In this document: in pieces, positions 52,546 to 63,144 of the stretch
Position numbering within the stretch: the first letter of the stretch is position 1
Layout of the letters: every line of letters begins with the position of its first letter
Assembly (NCBI GenBank): GCA_030159075.1
Contig: BROG01000399.1
Coordinates: 124,001-188,000 of the forward strand
DNA from: Atrina japonica
Taxonomy: Eukaryota > Mollusca > Bivalvia > Pterioida > Pinnidae
DNA length: 64,000 nt
Direction: 5' to 3'
Program-made: the position numbers and the translations under genes
The notes under the pieces: model-generated
Databases searched by the model: none
The model's input: the letters and a program-made list of their open reading frames with translations, nothing else
What the model was told of the DNA's origin: nothing

Positions 52546-53238
52546 AAAGCACAGCTTGAGCGGCCAAGGGCGAAGCAACCTCATAGATAACATGTATAAA
52601 TAACACAGAAAAGTGACACAACTGTGTCAAAGCTGTATACTGTAGAGCCTAAAACATTCTACAGCCAAGATGGCCAAAGATTGACCACGTCAACCTAATG
52701 CTTCACCAGTTACTCTTTACAAAAACGTGTTCAAATAAAATGTTTTTGAGACATTTTAAGGTAATGTTTTTAGCCAAAAATGCTTATGTTTTAAACATTC
52801 AACATCACAATTAAACTGTGACATCATCTTGTGAGAGTGAAAAGACTCCCAATGAATGTATTTTCCCGCATTTGTAAAATAAGGAGCTGCGCTCGCTTTC
52901 AAGGCATTGCCTTAGTTCATATCATACTAACAATTAAATATATTTGACTGTATTCTATTTTGTTTTAATGGTGTATTTTGCTACAATCAATGATTCTTGA
53001 GTAATACTGTAGCAGCCAATGTTTAATAGTGAAGAAGATAGATAACCTTGATTTCATGCTGATGACTCTGCAATGCCCATGTCTGTCTTGACTAGATGTA
53101 ACAGAAAATGTGATTTTAAGTATAATACTCTCTCATTACATTGACACAGCGGCCCTCTTGGCTGTTTGGAAATGAGAATTACAGCATCTATGTGGAGCAA
53201 TATTTCTATAAGGTAACATTTACTACTAAGGTAATTAC
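52546..53238 (-). other. SR-gene intron sequence with a SINE tail remnant
   Basis: Includes a GC-richer patch (52546-52930) without coding potential. At 52968-53040 there is an eroded, reverse SINE tail (GCTACAATCAATGATTCTTG, GTAGCAGCCAATGTTTA) resembling the second SINE family. Confidence 0.5.
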
Positions 53239-53586
53239 CTCTCAGACTGACTATCCTCAACAGGTACTGTTTGATTGGGTTTCTCTTCGTCCACCTCTAT
53301 TTGATTATGATTTTCTTCTAAAGCCTCTGTCTGATTATGATTATGCTCTACAGCCTCTGTCTGATTATGACTCTCCTCTAGAGCCTCTGTCTGATTATGA
53401 CTCTCCTCTAAAGCCTCTACCTGATTATGACTCTCGTCTAGAGCCTCTGTCTGATTATGACTCTCCTTTAAAGCCTCTGCCTGATTATGACTTTCCTCTA
53501 AAGTCTCTGTCTGATGAGTATCATCTTCATCACCTGACTGTTTGTGACTCTCATTATTCTTATCAACTCCATCTACTATTTCATCT
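53239..53586 (-). CDS. SR-gene exon with in-frame decapeptide repeat
   Basis: A 348-nt exon between TTTTATAG| and GAGAG|GTAATTACC, phase 2-2. It encodes EIVDGVDKNNESHKQSGDED, then about eight tandem copies of a ten-residue unit, consensus ESHNQTEALE, and ends EEKPNQTVPVEDSQSE. The DNA unit is 30 bp. Variation among copies is mostly single-base (ALKES, ALDES, AVEHN, EVDEE). The segment is Glu/Asn/His/Gln-rich, probably disordered, with no known domain. The opposite strand is also open (S/D/Y/P/L-rich, 53141-53731). The minus strand is preferred because its splice sites and phase fit the SR exons on both sides. Confidence 0.78.
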
Positions 53587-54160
53587 CTATAAAAATACAA
53601 GCATGATTTATCACAATATAAATTATGTGTGTACTGTGAACATTTCAGTAGTCATTGATTACTTTATGCACATAAAAACACATGAACATATTTGTTCATA
53701 CACATACTATGATTGGAGAACAAATTGGTAGTAGAACACATTGAAATATTTATACAGTGAGTACAGCAGTCTGTTAACGTGATTCATGTACATAACCAAT
53801 CTCATATATTCTTGAGTTAAAAGGATCTTTGATGCCAAATTAATGATAGAATGAAACTATAGGCCTACTCTATTGTCTTACTTATAACTCCAAATAAACC
53901 TGGTTATTGCATTTTTTTTTGTTCTGCACTTTCATTTGTCCAGAGACAGTTACATGTTCTACCATTGAAAATGATATCGCACTGTTAACTCGATAATTTA
54001 TCATATTGCACTGCTATAACTTTACTAAACTGTTTTAGCTGAATTTCAATTCTGATTGAATAAAAAATTAAGAAAAATCAGAGGGATTGATAACACTTGC
54101 CATATATCTTTCAATGGTTGTTGATTTGTTAAATTAAATTCAATGTAATAAAAGGATTAC

Positions 54161-54273
54161 TGCACTACTTTTGGTTCTACATGAAAATTTATGGAGTACA
54201 AAAAACAATATCAACCTTGGTCAATATTGTTTTTGTACTCCATAAATTCTCATATCAAACCAAAATTATTGCA
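54161..54273. repeat. Long imperfect hairpin (about 50-bp arms)
   Basis: ATTTATGGAGTACAAAAAAC with its flanks (54161-54211) is the inverse of 54224-54273 around a 12-base loop. The inner 30 bases are nearly perfect and the outer 20 have several mismatches (TTTTGGTT/AACCAAAA matches). It lies in the SR intron between exons 54601 and 53586. It may be a foldback MITE or a pre-miRNA-like hairpin. Confidence 0.85.
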
Positions 54274-54600
54274 TTATGGTATAATATACTGTGTACCATA
54301 TCACCAATGGCCTTTTTGTCCTTTTTGTGACGGAAAACATTAGCCGTGTCCAAAATTTGCCTTAAATCATTACAGTCATCTATATACCATGTATGTCCGA
54401 GCTTCGATTATTGAGCTTGAAATTTCTTTCATTCTAAATTTGCCTTCTCATCTAGGGATGAAATTGGAAAAAAAATTATGGGTGGGAAAAATCAAGTTAC
54501 TACGGAAGCAAATTGAACACAGAATTTTATACTGTATCATACATATAAAGTCAGTTGATGTTACTAATATCCTATATAGTTGAGGCTTATACTTATATAC

Positions 54601-54702
54601 CCAGTTGTGTTCTGCCTTTCTCCTGTCGGTGACTTGGACTGGCGTTCAGTTTTCTTTGGAGAGGATTTGGAGCTTTCTCTAGAACCTGATCCTGATTTAG
54701 AT
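54601..54702 (-). CDS. SR-gene exon: S/K-rich linker
   Basis: A 102-nt exon between CTTCCTAG| and ACTGG|GTATATAAG, phase 2-2. It encodes SKSGSGSRESSKSSPKKTER, then QSKSPTGERQNTT. It is Ser/Lys/Arg-rich with SP dipeptides, typical of the distal part of an RS domain and likely phosphorylated by SRPK/CLK-type kinases (family knowledge). The downstream junction makes a split Gly codon (GG|A), the only junction seen in this gene that is not Arg. Confidence 0.8.
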
Positions 54703-54934
54703 CTAGGAAGAAACAAAATGTTTATAATTTTCAGTTATAGATATGAAATGGTATGATTTCTTCTTAGAGATGATATTTTTCTTATCACAAATCCTTAAAG
54801 GTGTCTTTGACCGAATTTCATAATTTTCAATATTACTGCATCATAAATTATCCAATTAAATGGCCAATATAATTCAATGTATTGTTTTCAAAATCCCACC
54901 ACCCAATAAAGATGCTTGTATATGAAAAAGAGCT

Positions 54935-55292
54935 ACTGAGACACTTCCTTAGTTCCTCATGCAAACAATATGCAATGGCTACCACTACTGAGACACTTCC
55001 TTAGTTCCTCATGCAAACAATATGCAATGGCTACCACTACTGAGACACTTCCATACTTCCTCATGCAAACAATATGCTATGGCTACCACTACTGAGACAC
55101 TTCCTTAGTTCCTCATGCAAACAATATGCAATGGCTACCACTACTGAGACACTTCCTTAGTTCCTCATGCAAACAATATGCAATGGCTACCACTACTGAG
55201 ACACTTCCTTAGTTCCTCATGCAAACAATATGCAATGGCCACCACTACTGAGACACTTCCTTAGTTCCTCATGCAAACAATATGCAATGCCT
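54935..55292 (+). repeat. 52-bp minisatellite, about 6.7 copies
   Basis: Marker ACTGAGACACTTCC recurs at 54935, 54987 and 55039 and so on, a 52-bp period. Unit: CACTACTGAGACACTTCCTT, AGTTCCTCATGCAAACAATA, TGCAATGGCTAC. Copies are highly similar. Confidence 0.95.
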
Positions 55293-55499
55293 GTCAAATT
55301 ATGGGCTTTTTGCTGATTTATTTTTAGTTGACGAAATTGTATCCAACACATCATATACCAAAAACAAATTTCTATGAAAACATTTAACACAACAAATTTC
55401 ATTTTGTGAAAGAGCATTTTAGCCTACGTTTTTTTTCAAATCCTATTCAAATTACAGAAGTAATTCTTTGAATCATCAAGTCACATGCTTTACCAGTAA

Positions 55500-56195
55500 G
55501 TTATGTGTCATAACATTAGGCTACATGTCATAACATTAACGTTATCCTGACATCCTGTCATAAAACTTAGGTTCATTCAATAGAAATATTATCCTGTCAT
55601 GACATTAAGGTACATGTCACGACATTAAGGAACATTTCATGACATTAAGGTACATGTCATAACATTAAAGTACATGTCACAACATTAGGGTATATGTCAC
55701 AACATTAAGGTACATGTCACAACATTAGGGTATATGTCACAACATTAAGGTACATATCATAACATTGAAGTACATGTCACAACATTAGGGTATATGTCAC
55801 AACATTAAGGTACATATCATAACATTGAAGTACATGTCACAACATTAGGGTATATGTCACAACATTAAGGTACATGTCATAACATTGAAGTACATGTCAC
55901 AACATTAGGGTATATGTCACAACATTAAGGTACATGTCACAACATTAAGGTATATGTCACAACATTAAGGTACATATCATAACATTGAAGTACATGTCAC
56001 AACATTAGGGTATATGTCACAACATTAAGGTACATGTCACAACATTAGGGTATATGTCACAACATTAAGGTACATATCATAACATTAAAGTACATGTCAC
56101 AACATTAAAGTACATGTCACAACATTAAGGTACATGTTACAACATTAAGGTACATGTTACAACATTAAGGTACAAGTCATAACATTAAGTTATAT
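55500..56195 (+). repeat. 20-bp minisatellite, left block
   Basis: Unit AACATTAAGGTACATGTCAC (20 bp), with variants AACATTAGGGTATATGTCAC and AACATTGAAGTACATGTCAC in a higher-order alternation. Interrupted at 56196 by a SINE. Confidence 0.94.
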
Positions 56196-56460
56196 GGAGC
56201 CGGCCTGGCTAAGTTGGTAGTGCACTCGACTCTGGGTCGTGAGGTCACCCGCTGGTGACAGTTTGGTTTCCTGTCTTTCAGATGAGAAAATAAAATTGTA
56301 GGTCCAATGTGTTAGCACATTAAAGAATCCTCACTGCTCAATGGCCGTAAGTGCCGAGCATAGACCAAAATTTGAAGCCCTTCACCGGCATTTGGTGACG
56401 TCTCCATATGAGTGAAATATTCTTGAGTGGGACGTTAAACAACAATAAACAAACAAACAA
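56196..56460 (+). mobile_element. Full-length tRNA-derived SINE inside the 20-bp array
   Basis: Begins GGAGCCGGCCTGGCTAAGTTGG, an A-box-like tRNA head, and runs through a GAGGTCACCCGCTGG T-arm region. It ends GAGTGGGACGTTAAACAAC and AATAAACAAACAAACAA. ATTAAGT occurs directly before and after, possibly the target duplication, although the host array itself contains that string. It is the better copy of the family at 821-1092. Confidence 0.88.
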
Positions 56461-56900
56461 TTAAGTCATATGCCAAAGCATTAAGGTACATGTCATAACA
56501 TTAAGGTACAAGTCATAACATTAAGTCATGTGTCAAAGCATTAAGGTTTTTGTCGCATGACTTATTGTTGAGTCATTTGTCATAACATTAAGCTACATGT
56601 CATAACATTATATCATATGGCATGACATTACATTACATGTTATAACATTATATCATGTGTCATGACATTAAATTACATGCCATAACATTATATCATGCAT
56701 CATGACATTAAGTTACATGTCATAACATTATATCATGTGTCGTGACATTAAATTACATGTCATAACACTATATCATGACATTAAGTTACATGTTGTAACA
56801 TTATATCATGTCTTGACATTAAATTACATGCCATTACACTATATCATGACATTAAGTTACATGTCATAACATTATATTTTGTGTCATGACATTAAGTTAC
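56461..56900 (+). repeat. 20-bp minisatellite, right block reaching a 5' splice site
   Basis: Diverged units built on TAACATTAAGTTACATGTCA. The final unit (CATTAAGTTAC) is, on the minus strand, the donor GTAACTTAATG of the SR exon at 56901. Many inner units therefore reproduce GTAACTTAATGT. Confidence 0.85.
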
Positions 56901-56960
56901 CTTTTTGATTTTCTGTTATCACCATTTTTTCTTCTGTCCTGAGATCTGTTGCTTCTACTC
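56901..56960 (-). CDS. SR-gene exon: RS/N-rich
   Basis: A 60-nt exon between TTCAACAG| and AAAAG|GTAACTTAATG, phase 2-2, with split Arg codons at both ends. It encodes SRSNRSQDRRKNGDNRKSK, a basic continuation of the RS domain. Splice sites, strand and phase agree with the neighbours at 58284 and 54601. The downstream intron begins directly with minisatellite sequence. Confidence 0.78.
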
Positions 56961-57297
56961 CTGTTGAAAACAAGCAACCACTAATCAACATGATAATATT
57001 GAATAGTTAACTTTTTACCAGAAACATAAATTACATGTAAAATTTGGGCTTTACATTTATGTCACTCTCTATGTCGGTTTATGACACCCTCTCATGCGTA
57101 GAAAGGGATGTGCATATGTTTTGTTTTTTTTTCTAGAAGGCAAAATTGATACATCGTTGTCAAATATATTTGCTGGAGTCAGTTTTGAAGCAGGCTTAAG
57201 ATTAAAAAACATAGATAGTGTTAAGTATCTAAGGCACTGTGTTACAATCATTATGAACTTAGGTAGGTCAGTTTATTAGTTAAATTTTATTGTCTTT

Positions 57298-57470
57298 CGG
57301 TATAATAAAACAATTATTACTATTGTTTTGAGTTGACATGAATATCTGCCAACCCTCGAGGTGTAATGTCACGCGAGGGCAGAGCCCTCGCTAACATAAT
57401 GCCTCTTGGGTGGGCAAATATTTATGTCAACCCAAAACAAGGGCATAAACTGTATATTATTATACCTCTA
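57298..57470. repeat. Large near-perfect palindrome (foldback element)
   Basis: TTGTTTTGAGTTGACATGAA (57324 on) is inverted at TTTATGTCAACCCAAAACAA (to about 57443). The centre is GCGAGGGCAGAGCCCTCGC and internal parts pair well (CAACCCTCGAGGTGTAATGT with ACATAATGCCTCTTGGGTG). Weaker pairing extends outward through GGTATAATAA (57299) and TTATTATACC (about 57458-57467). The GC-rich core stands out in AT-rich surroundings. No coding sequence. Confidence 0.85.
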
Positions 57471-58283
57471 TGCTAGATTCTAAATCCTTATTGGGCAAAC
57501 ATATTAACGTGACAAGAAAAAGAAACGTCAAGTCTCCCTCACACGCTCCATTTTTTCTCTCATATTTCCTCCCATTCAGAACCCCAATTGAGTTATCATT
57601 CTTGATACAAAACAAATATGGATCATCAAAAAGAAGTTTTTTCATAAATTCTTAGAAAATGTTGTTATTTTGAATAACATACTCTTGAAAAGCTAATGGT
57701 AGTTGTTAATTTTTTGAGTTTTTCATATAACCCATGGGAAATATGATTTGCCTTGGGTAAACAATACTCATGTCTCCGTACAACCAGGGCAATAAATGTA
57801 TAATGTCTCACCAAGACTTTTTCTTTTATACAGAGACGTCACTAGAAATAGATGAAGTTCCACAAGTTTTGACATGACAACTTCTAGTAAGTACAGAAAA
57901 GGGTTCATGGCAACCTTGACACAAGACCTTAGTATGACATTTCATTTCAAATACCTTTGACTTTCAGTGGCTTAGCACCCTTACACAAATTAATACACAA
58001 AATCTTGGGAAGTTGAACTATATAAAATTCAAATTAATTGACCTGGTATCAGTAATGTCACTTTGACATTTCAGATCTCGATAAAACAGATAGTTGTAAC
58101 CTCTGGGCGGCCTCCACACCTTGCCACTTTATTTATACAAATACTTTACGGCAACCTATGCCACTGACTTTTACATCTTAAGCTGCGCAAGCTACATTTA
58201 TGACCTGATTTATACAAGTCTGAACAAAGAACCTTGAAGTTTGATCAGAAACAATTGAAATAACAGTGCTCAATATCACTAAC

Positions 58284-58337
58284 CTAGATCTTGACCTTGA
58301 TCTTGAAGATGACCTTGAACGTCTTGATCTTTTATAT
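58284..58337 (-). CDS. SR-gene exon: RS dipeptides
   Basis: A 54-nt exon between ATTCCAG| and CTAG|GTTAGTG, phase 2-2. It encodes YKRSRRSRSSSRSRSRS, a pure RS segment. RS domains mediate contacts with other spliceosome components and nuclear import, and are phosphorylated on Ser (family knowledge). The 29-bp array at 58385-58930 begins about 50 nt upstream of its acceptor. Confidence 0.85.
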
Positions 58338-58384
58338 CTGGAATAACCAAGTTTCATTTGTTATAATTTGTCTATTCAGGAGCA

Positions 58385-58930
58385 GAAAAATAACTATGTG
58401 GTTAAAACATCTTTCTAAAATAACCATGAGTTAAATCATCTTTCTAAAATAACTGTGGTTAAATCATCTTTCTAAAATAACTGTGGTTAAATCATCTTTC
58501 TAAAATATCTGTGGTTAAATCATCTTTCTAAAATAACTGGTTAAATCATCTTTCTAAAATAACTGTGGTTAAACCATCTTCTAAAATATCTGTGGTTAAA
58601 TCATCTTTCTAAAATAACTGTGGTTAAATCATCTTTCTAAAATAACTGTGGTTAAATCATCTTTCTAAAATAACTGTGGTAAAATCATCTTTCTAAAATA
58701 ACTGTGATTAAATTATCTTTCTAAAATAACTATGTGGTTAAATCATCTTTCTATAATAACTATGTGGTTGAATTATCTTTCTAAAATAACTGTGGTAAAA
58801 TCATCTTTCTAAAATAACTGTGGTAAAATCATCTTCTAAAATAACTATGTGGTTAAAACATCTTTCTAAAATAACTGTGGTAAAATCATCTTTCTAAAAT
58901 AACTGTGGTAAAATCATCTTTCTAAAATGA
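58385..58930 (+). repeat. 29-bp minisatellite, about 19 copies
   Basis: Unit AAATAACTGTGGTTAAATCA plus TCTTTCTAA, with CTATGTGGTTA and GGTAAAATC variants. Confidence 0.94.
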
Positions 58931-58954
58931 TTGATCATTTAACTCATCAATCTC

Positions 58955-59070
58955 TATAAAAACAATGGACTCTTCTATAAATCATTGACTTTGGACTCTT
59001 CTATAAATCATTGACTTTGGACTCTTCTATAAATCATTGACTTTGGACTCTTCTATAAATCATTGACTTT
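58955..59070 (+). repeat. 26-bp minisatellite, 4 copies
   Basis: Unit ACTCTTCTATAAATCATTGA plus CTTTGG, nearly identical copies, close to the 29-bp array. Confidence 0.93.
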
Positions 59071-59489
59071 GGACCAGTGCAAATGTGTCTTCAGAGGTGG
59101 ATGAGTTAATCTAAAAAATTCGGGTGATAACTTTGACTTCATGCTCAATATCAAATTTTATACATTCAAATCTTTTTTGACAGAGTTCAAAGATATATGT
59201 ACAGGTATATCAAATTACAAATATTCTTATACAATGTACAGTGAAAATCAATATACACAGCTATTAACATATTTCATATTTGAAATGTTCACAAGAGATG
59301 TATTTGTGTTTGTTTTTTAATACTTTTCTTTGTACTTGTAGATTCTGTATTGGCTATGCTTCACAGTGTTTAATTATTTTGAATTTGATTCATACAGTGA
59401 TGCTAAATGATATATAAACATGTCCTATTAAGATCTAGAAAGATGAAAGATTCCTCATCTCTATGATCATAACTGTGGAAAGCCGGTGG

Positions 59490-59600
59490 TCTTTTCCAGG
59501 ATATTTTGTAGCCAGGATTTCTCTTGCACCACTAAACACTGGCCTCCACTATCTAACTGAAAAATCATTGAGTGTCACAAAAACATCACCAAAATGAGAC
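59490..59600 (+). mobile_element. SINE tail remnant (second family)
   Basis: GGATTTCTCTTGCACCACTAA and CTAACTGAAAAATCATTGAGTG resemble the tail of the second SINE family, with about 15-20% visible change. The tRNA head is not seen. Confidence 0.45.
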
Positions 59601-59928
59601 CAAATAATTCTCTTATGGTTCACAGATTTTTTCTTCTTTTTTTATGGGGAATGATTTCCTTGTCAACCCCTTGGGTACTGACAAGTCATTCAAGAACCTT
59701 GCCCTCGGAATGAGATTTCTTTGTCAAACCCTCCAGGTAGAGGTTGACTTTATTCATGTATATGTACACCATGTCTGATATCAAATTTTCATAACTTGGA
59801 TAGGATGAGTAACTTGATACAGTTGCTGAGCCTTCTGAATGAGATGATGCATAAAAATCAACAACTATTATGATGAAGAATTTTATGATCCAAATGAAAT
59901 AACAATGTCATTCAAATCTACAACTAAC

Positions 59929-60066
59929 CTTTTCCTATGACCGGATGACCTTGACCGCCTTGATCTAGACCGTCTTCTTCTTGAATTAGATCTAGATCTT
60001 GATCTTCTTCTCCGTGACCTTGACCTAGACCTTGAGTATGATCTTGAACGGGAATGTCTACTGGAT
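59929..60066 (-). CDS. SR-gene exon: core RS domain
   Basis: A 138-nt exon between TTTTGCAG| and AAAAG|GTTAGTTG, phase 2-2. The first base completes Arg with the AG left by the exon at 63030. It encodes SSRHSRSRSYSRSRSRSRRR, then RSRSRSNSRRRRSRSRRSRS and SGHRK. This is a classic RS domain. With the RRM end upstream, this identifies the gene as an SR-type splicing regulator acting in the nucleus. Which subtype (SRSF3/7-like or SRSF4/5/6-like) cannot be decided from this piece. The frame extending to 60131 is intronic upstream of 60066. Confidence 0.92.
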
Positions 60067-60928
60067 CTGCAAAATAGTATAACTGAGTGAAATTCCATGG
60101 GAATTAAAAATCTCATACAGAGGTAATGCATTGAATGTTAACTTGAAACTGTAAAAATACACCAATAATAACAACACCAACGACATCTGTCAAAAGGGTA
60201 CATGTACTTGAATATTTTTACAATAGGTTTGCTTACTGTAACTATAAAAACCATATGAAATCATATCAGGCAAGCAAATAACCAAATTTCATTCAGCAAT
60301 GGAAAAGTATATGGGAGGACTTCTGCCCTTGATTTTACCAAAAAAGTAACTTAAAATCATAGGCAGAATTTCAGCCTACAAGCAAACATTTGAGTGTGAG
60401 TGAATGTTGTTCATCCTGTTGTATATATATGAAACTGAACTATTAGAACCATTAAACATGATCAATACCCTTCTGCAGGTGAAAACTGCTATGCTAAAGT
60501 AACGTGACCCAGTAAGGTCAAATAACGCAGCACCCCCTGTCACATTTTAATCAGGCATGTTGAATCAGGTTGCATACATCATCTGTTAGGCCAAGAAATT
60601 GCTTGCCATATTCCATGGTAGTCAAAACATGATGAAGAGAGTTTTGATAGTCTCCTTCAATAATATAATGAATATGCAACTTCTTTCCCATCTCAGCATT
60701 GACAGTCTCTAGCCAGGTTGACAACATCTTGTAAACAAATATGTCAAATTCAACATTAATGACTGCTCCCTAATAAGTTAACATGCAGCTTACACCAAAA
60801 AACAATACAACCTTGTTTGCCATGAATGCAAGTTATCTCCCATTAATATCAAGCACTGTATTGGGCGTATAGCACGTTTTATATAATATTAGGTATTATA
60901 TACTTCTAGAGTAATAGACTTTTGATAT

Positions 60929-60930
60929 AT

Positions 60931-60993
<63 letters not shown>
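60929..60993. repeat. (TA)n microsatellite
   Basis: About 65 bases of TA repeat adjoining the left end of the MITE at 60994. The Y/I frame across it is an artefact. Confidence 0.96.
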
Positions 60994-60996
<3 letters not shown>

Positions 60997-61174
60997 TGGA
61001 ATCTTGTTTCTCAAAAATCTCTGGACTGCCCCTATTACTTTGACATATCCGGAATTTGAGATAACCGATATTTGAAACTGATATATCATTCTATCTATAA
61101 ATATCTAGACTGGACATTCAATTTTGACATATCTGGAATTTAGACTCATCTGATTTCAACATAACATGATTGCA

Positions 61175-61175
<1 letters not shown>
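60994..61175. mobile_element. MITE inserted in a (TA)n tract
   Basis: CAGTGGAATCTTGTTTCTC at the left and a degraded CATGATTGCAG at the right, directly flanked by TA repeats on both sides. Internal phrases (TTTGACATATCCGGAATTTGA, GACTCATCTGATTT) are shared with 7431-7620. This is consistent with TA-targeted insertion. Confidence 0.65.

Positions 61176-61254
<79 letters not shown>
61176..61254. repeat. (TA)n microsatellite
   Basis: About 79 bases of TA repeat to the right of the MITE, probably the other half of one original tract or its expansion. Confidence 0.96.
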
Positions 61255-61259
<5 letters not shown>

Positions 61260-62219
61260 TAGTCTTTATTTGACCCAAACACATCTATTTTTATGTTTAA
61301 CCTATGTCTGCACACGCCAATAACTATATCCTTCTATAATTGCAGGACAATGTAAGTCAAATTCTATAAATTACATAAAATTTTCCGATACAATGTATTT
61401 GTATATTTATCACTGCTATAGCAATGTTTGACTTACGACCGATAAAAATACTAAATATCACAAATCAATTTTTAACCAGCAAATAACAAAACGAATCCAT
61501 AACTTTATACTGCCAAAATCAACACAACGAGTCAAGCTTAATCAATACCACACTGGATACGCTGAATCAGATGAGCCTTTGTTTTGATATGGGATCAATT
61601 AAATGCTTTAGTTTTCTATGTACTGTAAACACTGCATTCTGGTGTTAGTACATTGCATGTTTTGTAATTTTTCTATATAAACTTTTTCTGATCTCATGAG
61701 GTTTTATTCTTACAGTTATGCAAAATTATTACATGTATTTAGATTTCTAAAGTCTGGCCCTTTTCATTTTTTCTAGGTCTGGTAAATGCTGTCTGATATG
61801 CAGAACAAGAAATATACATAACCATGTACCGTAGTTTTAATTTGATTTTATGTAATGATGTCATAATTTAAATGATTGATATAATTGATAATCATAATTT
61901 AATAATTGATTAAATCCCCATTACAGGGATTAAAATCACATTCTTTGGGAGTTATTGTAACATTTGACATTTGAGTTATCAGAAATCTCTAAATTTACTT
62001 CAGTGAAAGATGTGACATTCCATATAATGAATCCTTACTACACTTCATATATGATTGACTAACAATCTAAATAGTAGCAGGCGTTTTCCTTATATGGTAC
62101 GTCAAAAGCTTTGACCAATTTACTGTCAGCCAATCAGCAAGAATATCAGGAATTACATAATGGAGTCATCTAATGGAGACATACCTACATGTATGACATT
62201 GTGTCAATCAGAGTATGAA

Positions 62220-63029
62220 AAACTTACCTATGATAACAAAGTGTTTATAACTTACCTATGACAGAATGACACAAACAGAAATGATAAACTTATAAAATGA
62301 CACACAATCAACATATCTTATGAATGACTTACCCATGTTGTAATACCAATCAGCATGTAGATGACATACCTGACATGATTACACACTGACTAACTCACCT
62401 ATGATATGATGACACAGTGTTTATCACTTACCTGTGACAGAATGGAACAGCCAGCATATGACAGACTTACCTATGACAAGATGACTTAGTGTTTATAACT
62501 TACCTGTGACAGAATGACACAGCCAGCATATGACAGACTTACCTATGACATGATGACATAGTGTTTATAACTTACCTGTTACAGAATGACACAGCCAGCA
62601 TATGACAGACTTACCTATGACGTGATGACAGTGTTTATAACTTACCTGTGACAGAATGACATAGCCAGCATTTGACAGACTTACCTATGATGTGATGACA
62701 TAGTGCTTATAACCTACCTGTGACAGAATGACACAGCCAGCATATGTCAGACTTACCTATGACCTGATGACAGTTTATTTATTTTTCCTGTGACAGAATG
62801 ACACAGCAAGTATTTGACAGACTTACCTATGACGTGAAGACATAGTGCTTATAACCTACCTGTGACAGAATGACACAGCCAGCATATGTCAGACTTACCT
62901 ATGACGTGATGACAGTGTTTATAACTTACCTGTGACAGAATGACACAGCCAGCATATGACAGACTTACCTATGACATGATGACATAGTGATTATAACCTA
63001 CCTGTGACAGAATGACACGACAGACTTAC
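62220..63029 (-). repeat. About 72-bp array of 5' splice-site-like sequences
   Basis: Minus-strand units carry two donor motifs each: CATAG|GTAAGTCTG and CACAG|GTAAGTTATAAAC. They are separated by TCATATGCTGGCTGTGTCA-type and AACACTATGTCATCATG-type spacers. The period is about 72 bp (62465, 62537, 62609), with around nine well-formed units and diverged ones to the left. The rightmost unit is the true 3' end and donor of the SR exon 63030-63113. Some 20 donor-like sites are present; several are perfect CAG|GTAAGT. Confidence 0.9.
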
Positions 63030-63113
63030 CTATGACGTGATGACACACGATCAGCATGCTGTTCTTCATATGGAATAGCATGCTCCACCCTAACTCGCCT
63101 ACCACAGACAATA
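63030..63113 (-). CDS. SR-gene exon: C-terminal end of an RRM
   Basis: An 84-nt exon between CTTTCAG| and CATAG|GTAAGTC (minus strand), entering after two codon bases and leaving after two. It encodes IVCGRRVRVEHAIPYEEQHA, then DRVSSRH. The ICGxRVRVE pattern is the last beta-strand of the RRM in SRSF3/SRSF7-type proteins (ICGSRVRVEL), while the following HA recalls SRSF4/5/6 (VEHA). The earlier RRM exons, with RNP1 and RNP2, must lie beyond 64000. The last 20 or so bases (GTCATCACGTCATAG) are themselves a unit of the downstream array, so the minisatellite overlaps coding sequence. Reading past the donor gives an immediate TAA. Confidence 0.85.
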
Positions 63114-63144
63114 CTGAAAGTATAAAAGGTCAAAACAGTAAGAA

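Larger units (their letters stand above)
60067..63029 (-). other. SR-gene intron after the RRM exon
   Basis: A 3-kb intron. Its first 0.8 kb (minus orientation) is the donor-bearing array. Then come two (TA)n tracts flanking a MITE, and ordinary AT-rich sequence. 60130-60920 and 61260-62200 hold nothing that I can identify. Confidence 0.75.

Noticed and set aside
53141..53731. Plus-strand frame with YDSPLEPLSD-type repeats
   Set aside because: Antisense to the SR-gene exon, whose splice sites, phase and strand agree with seven other exons. The + frame lacks matching splice context.
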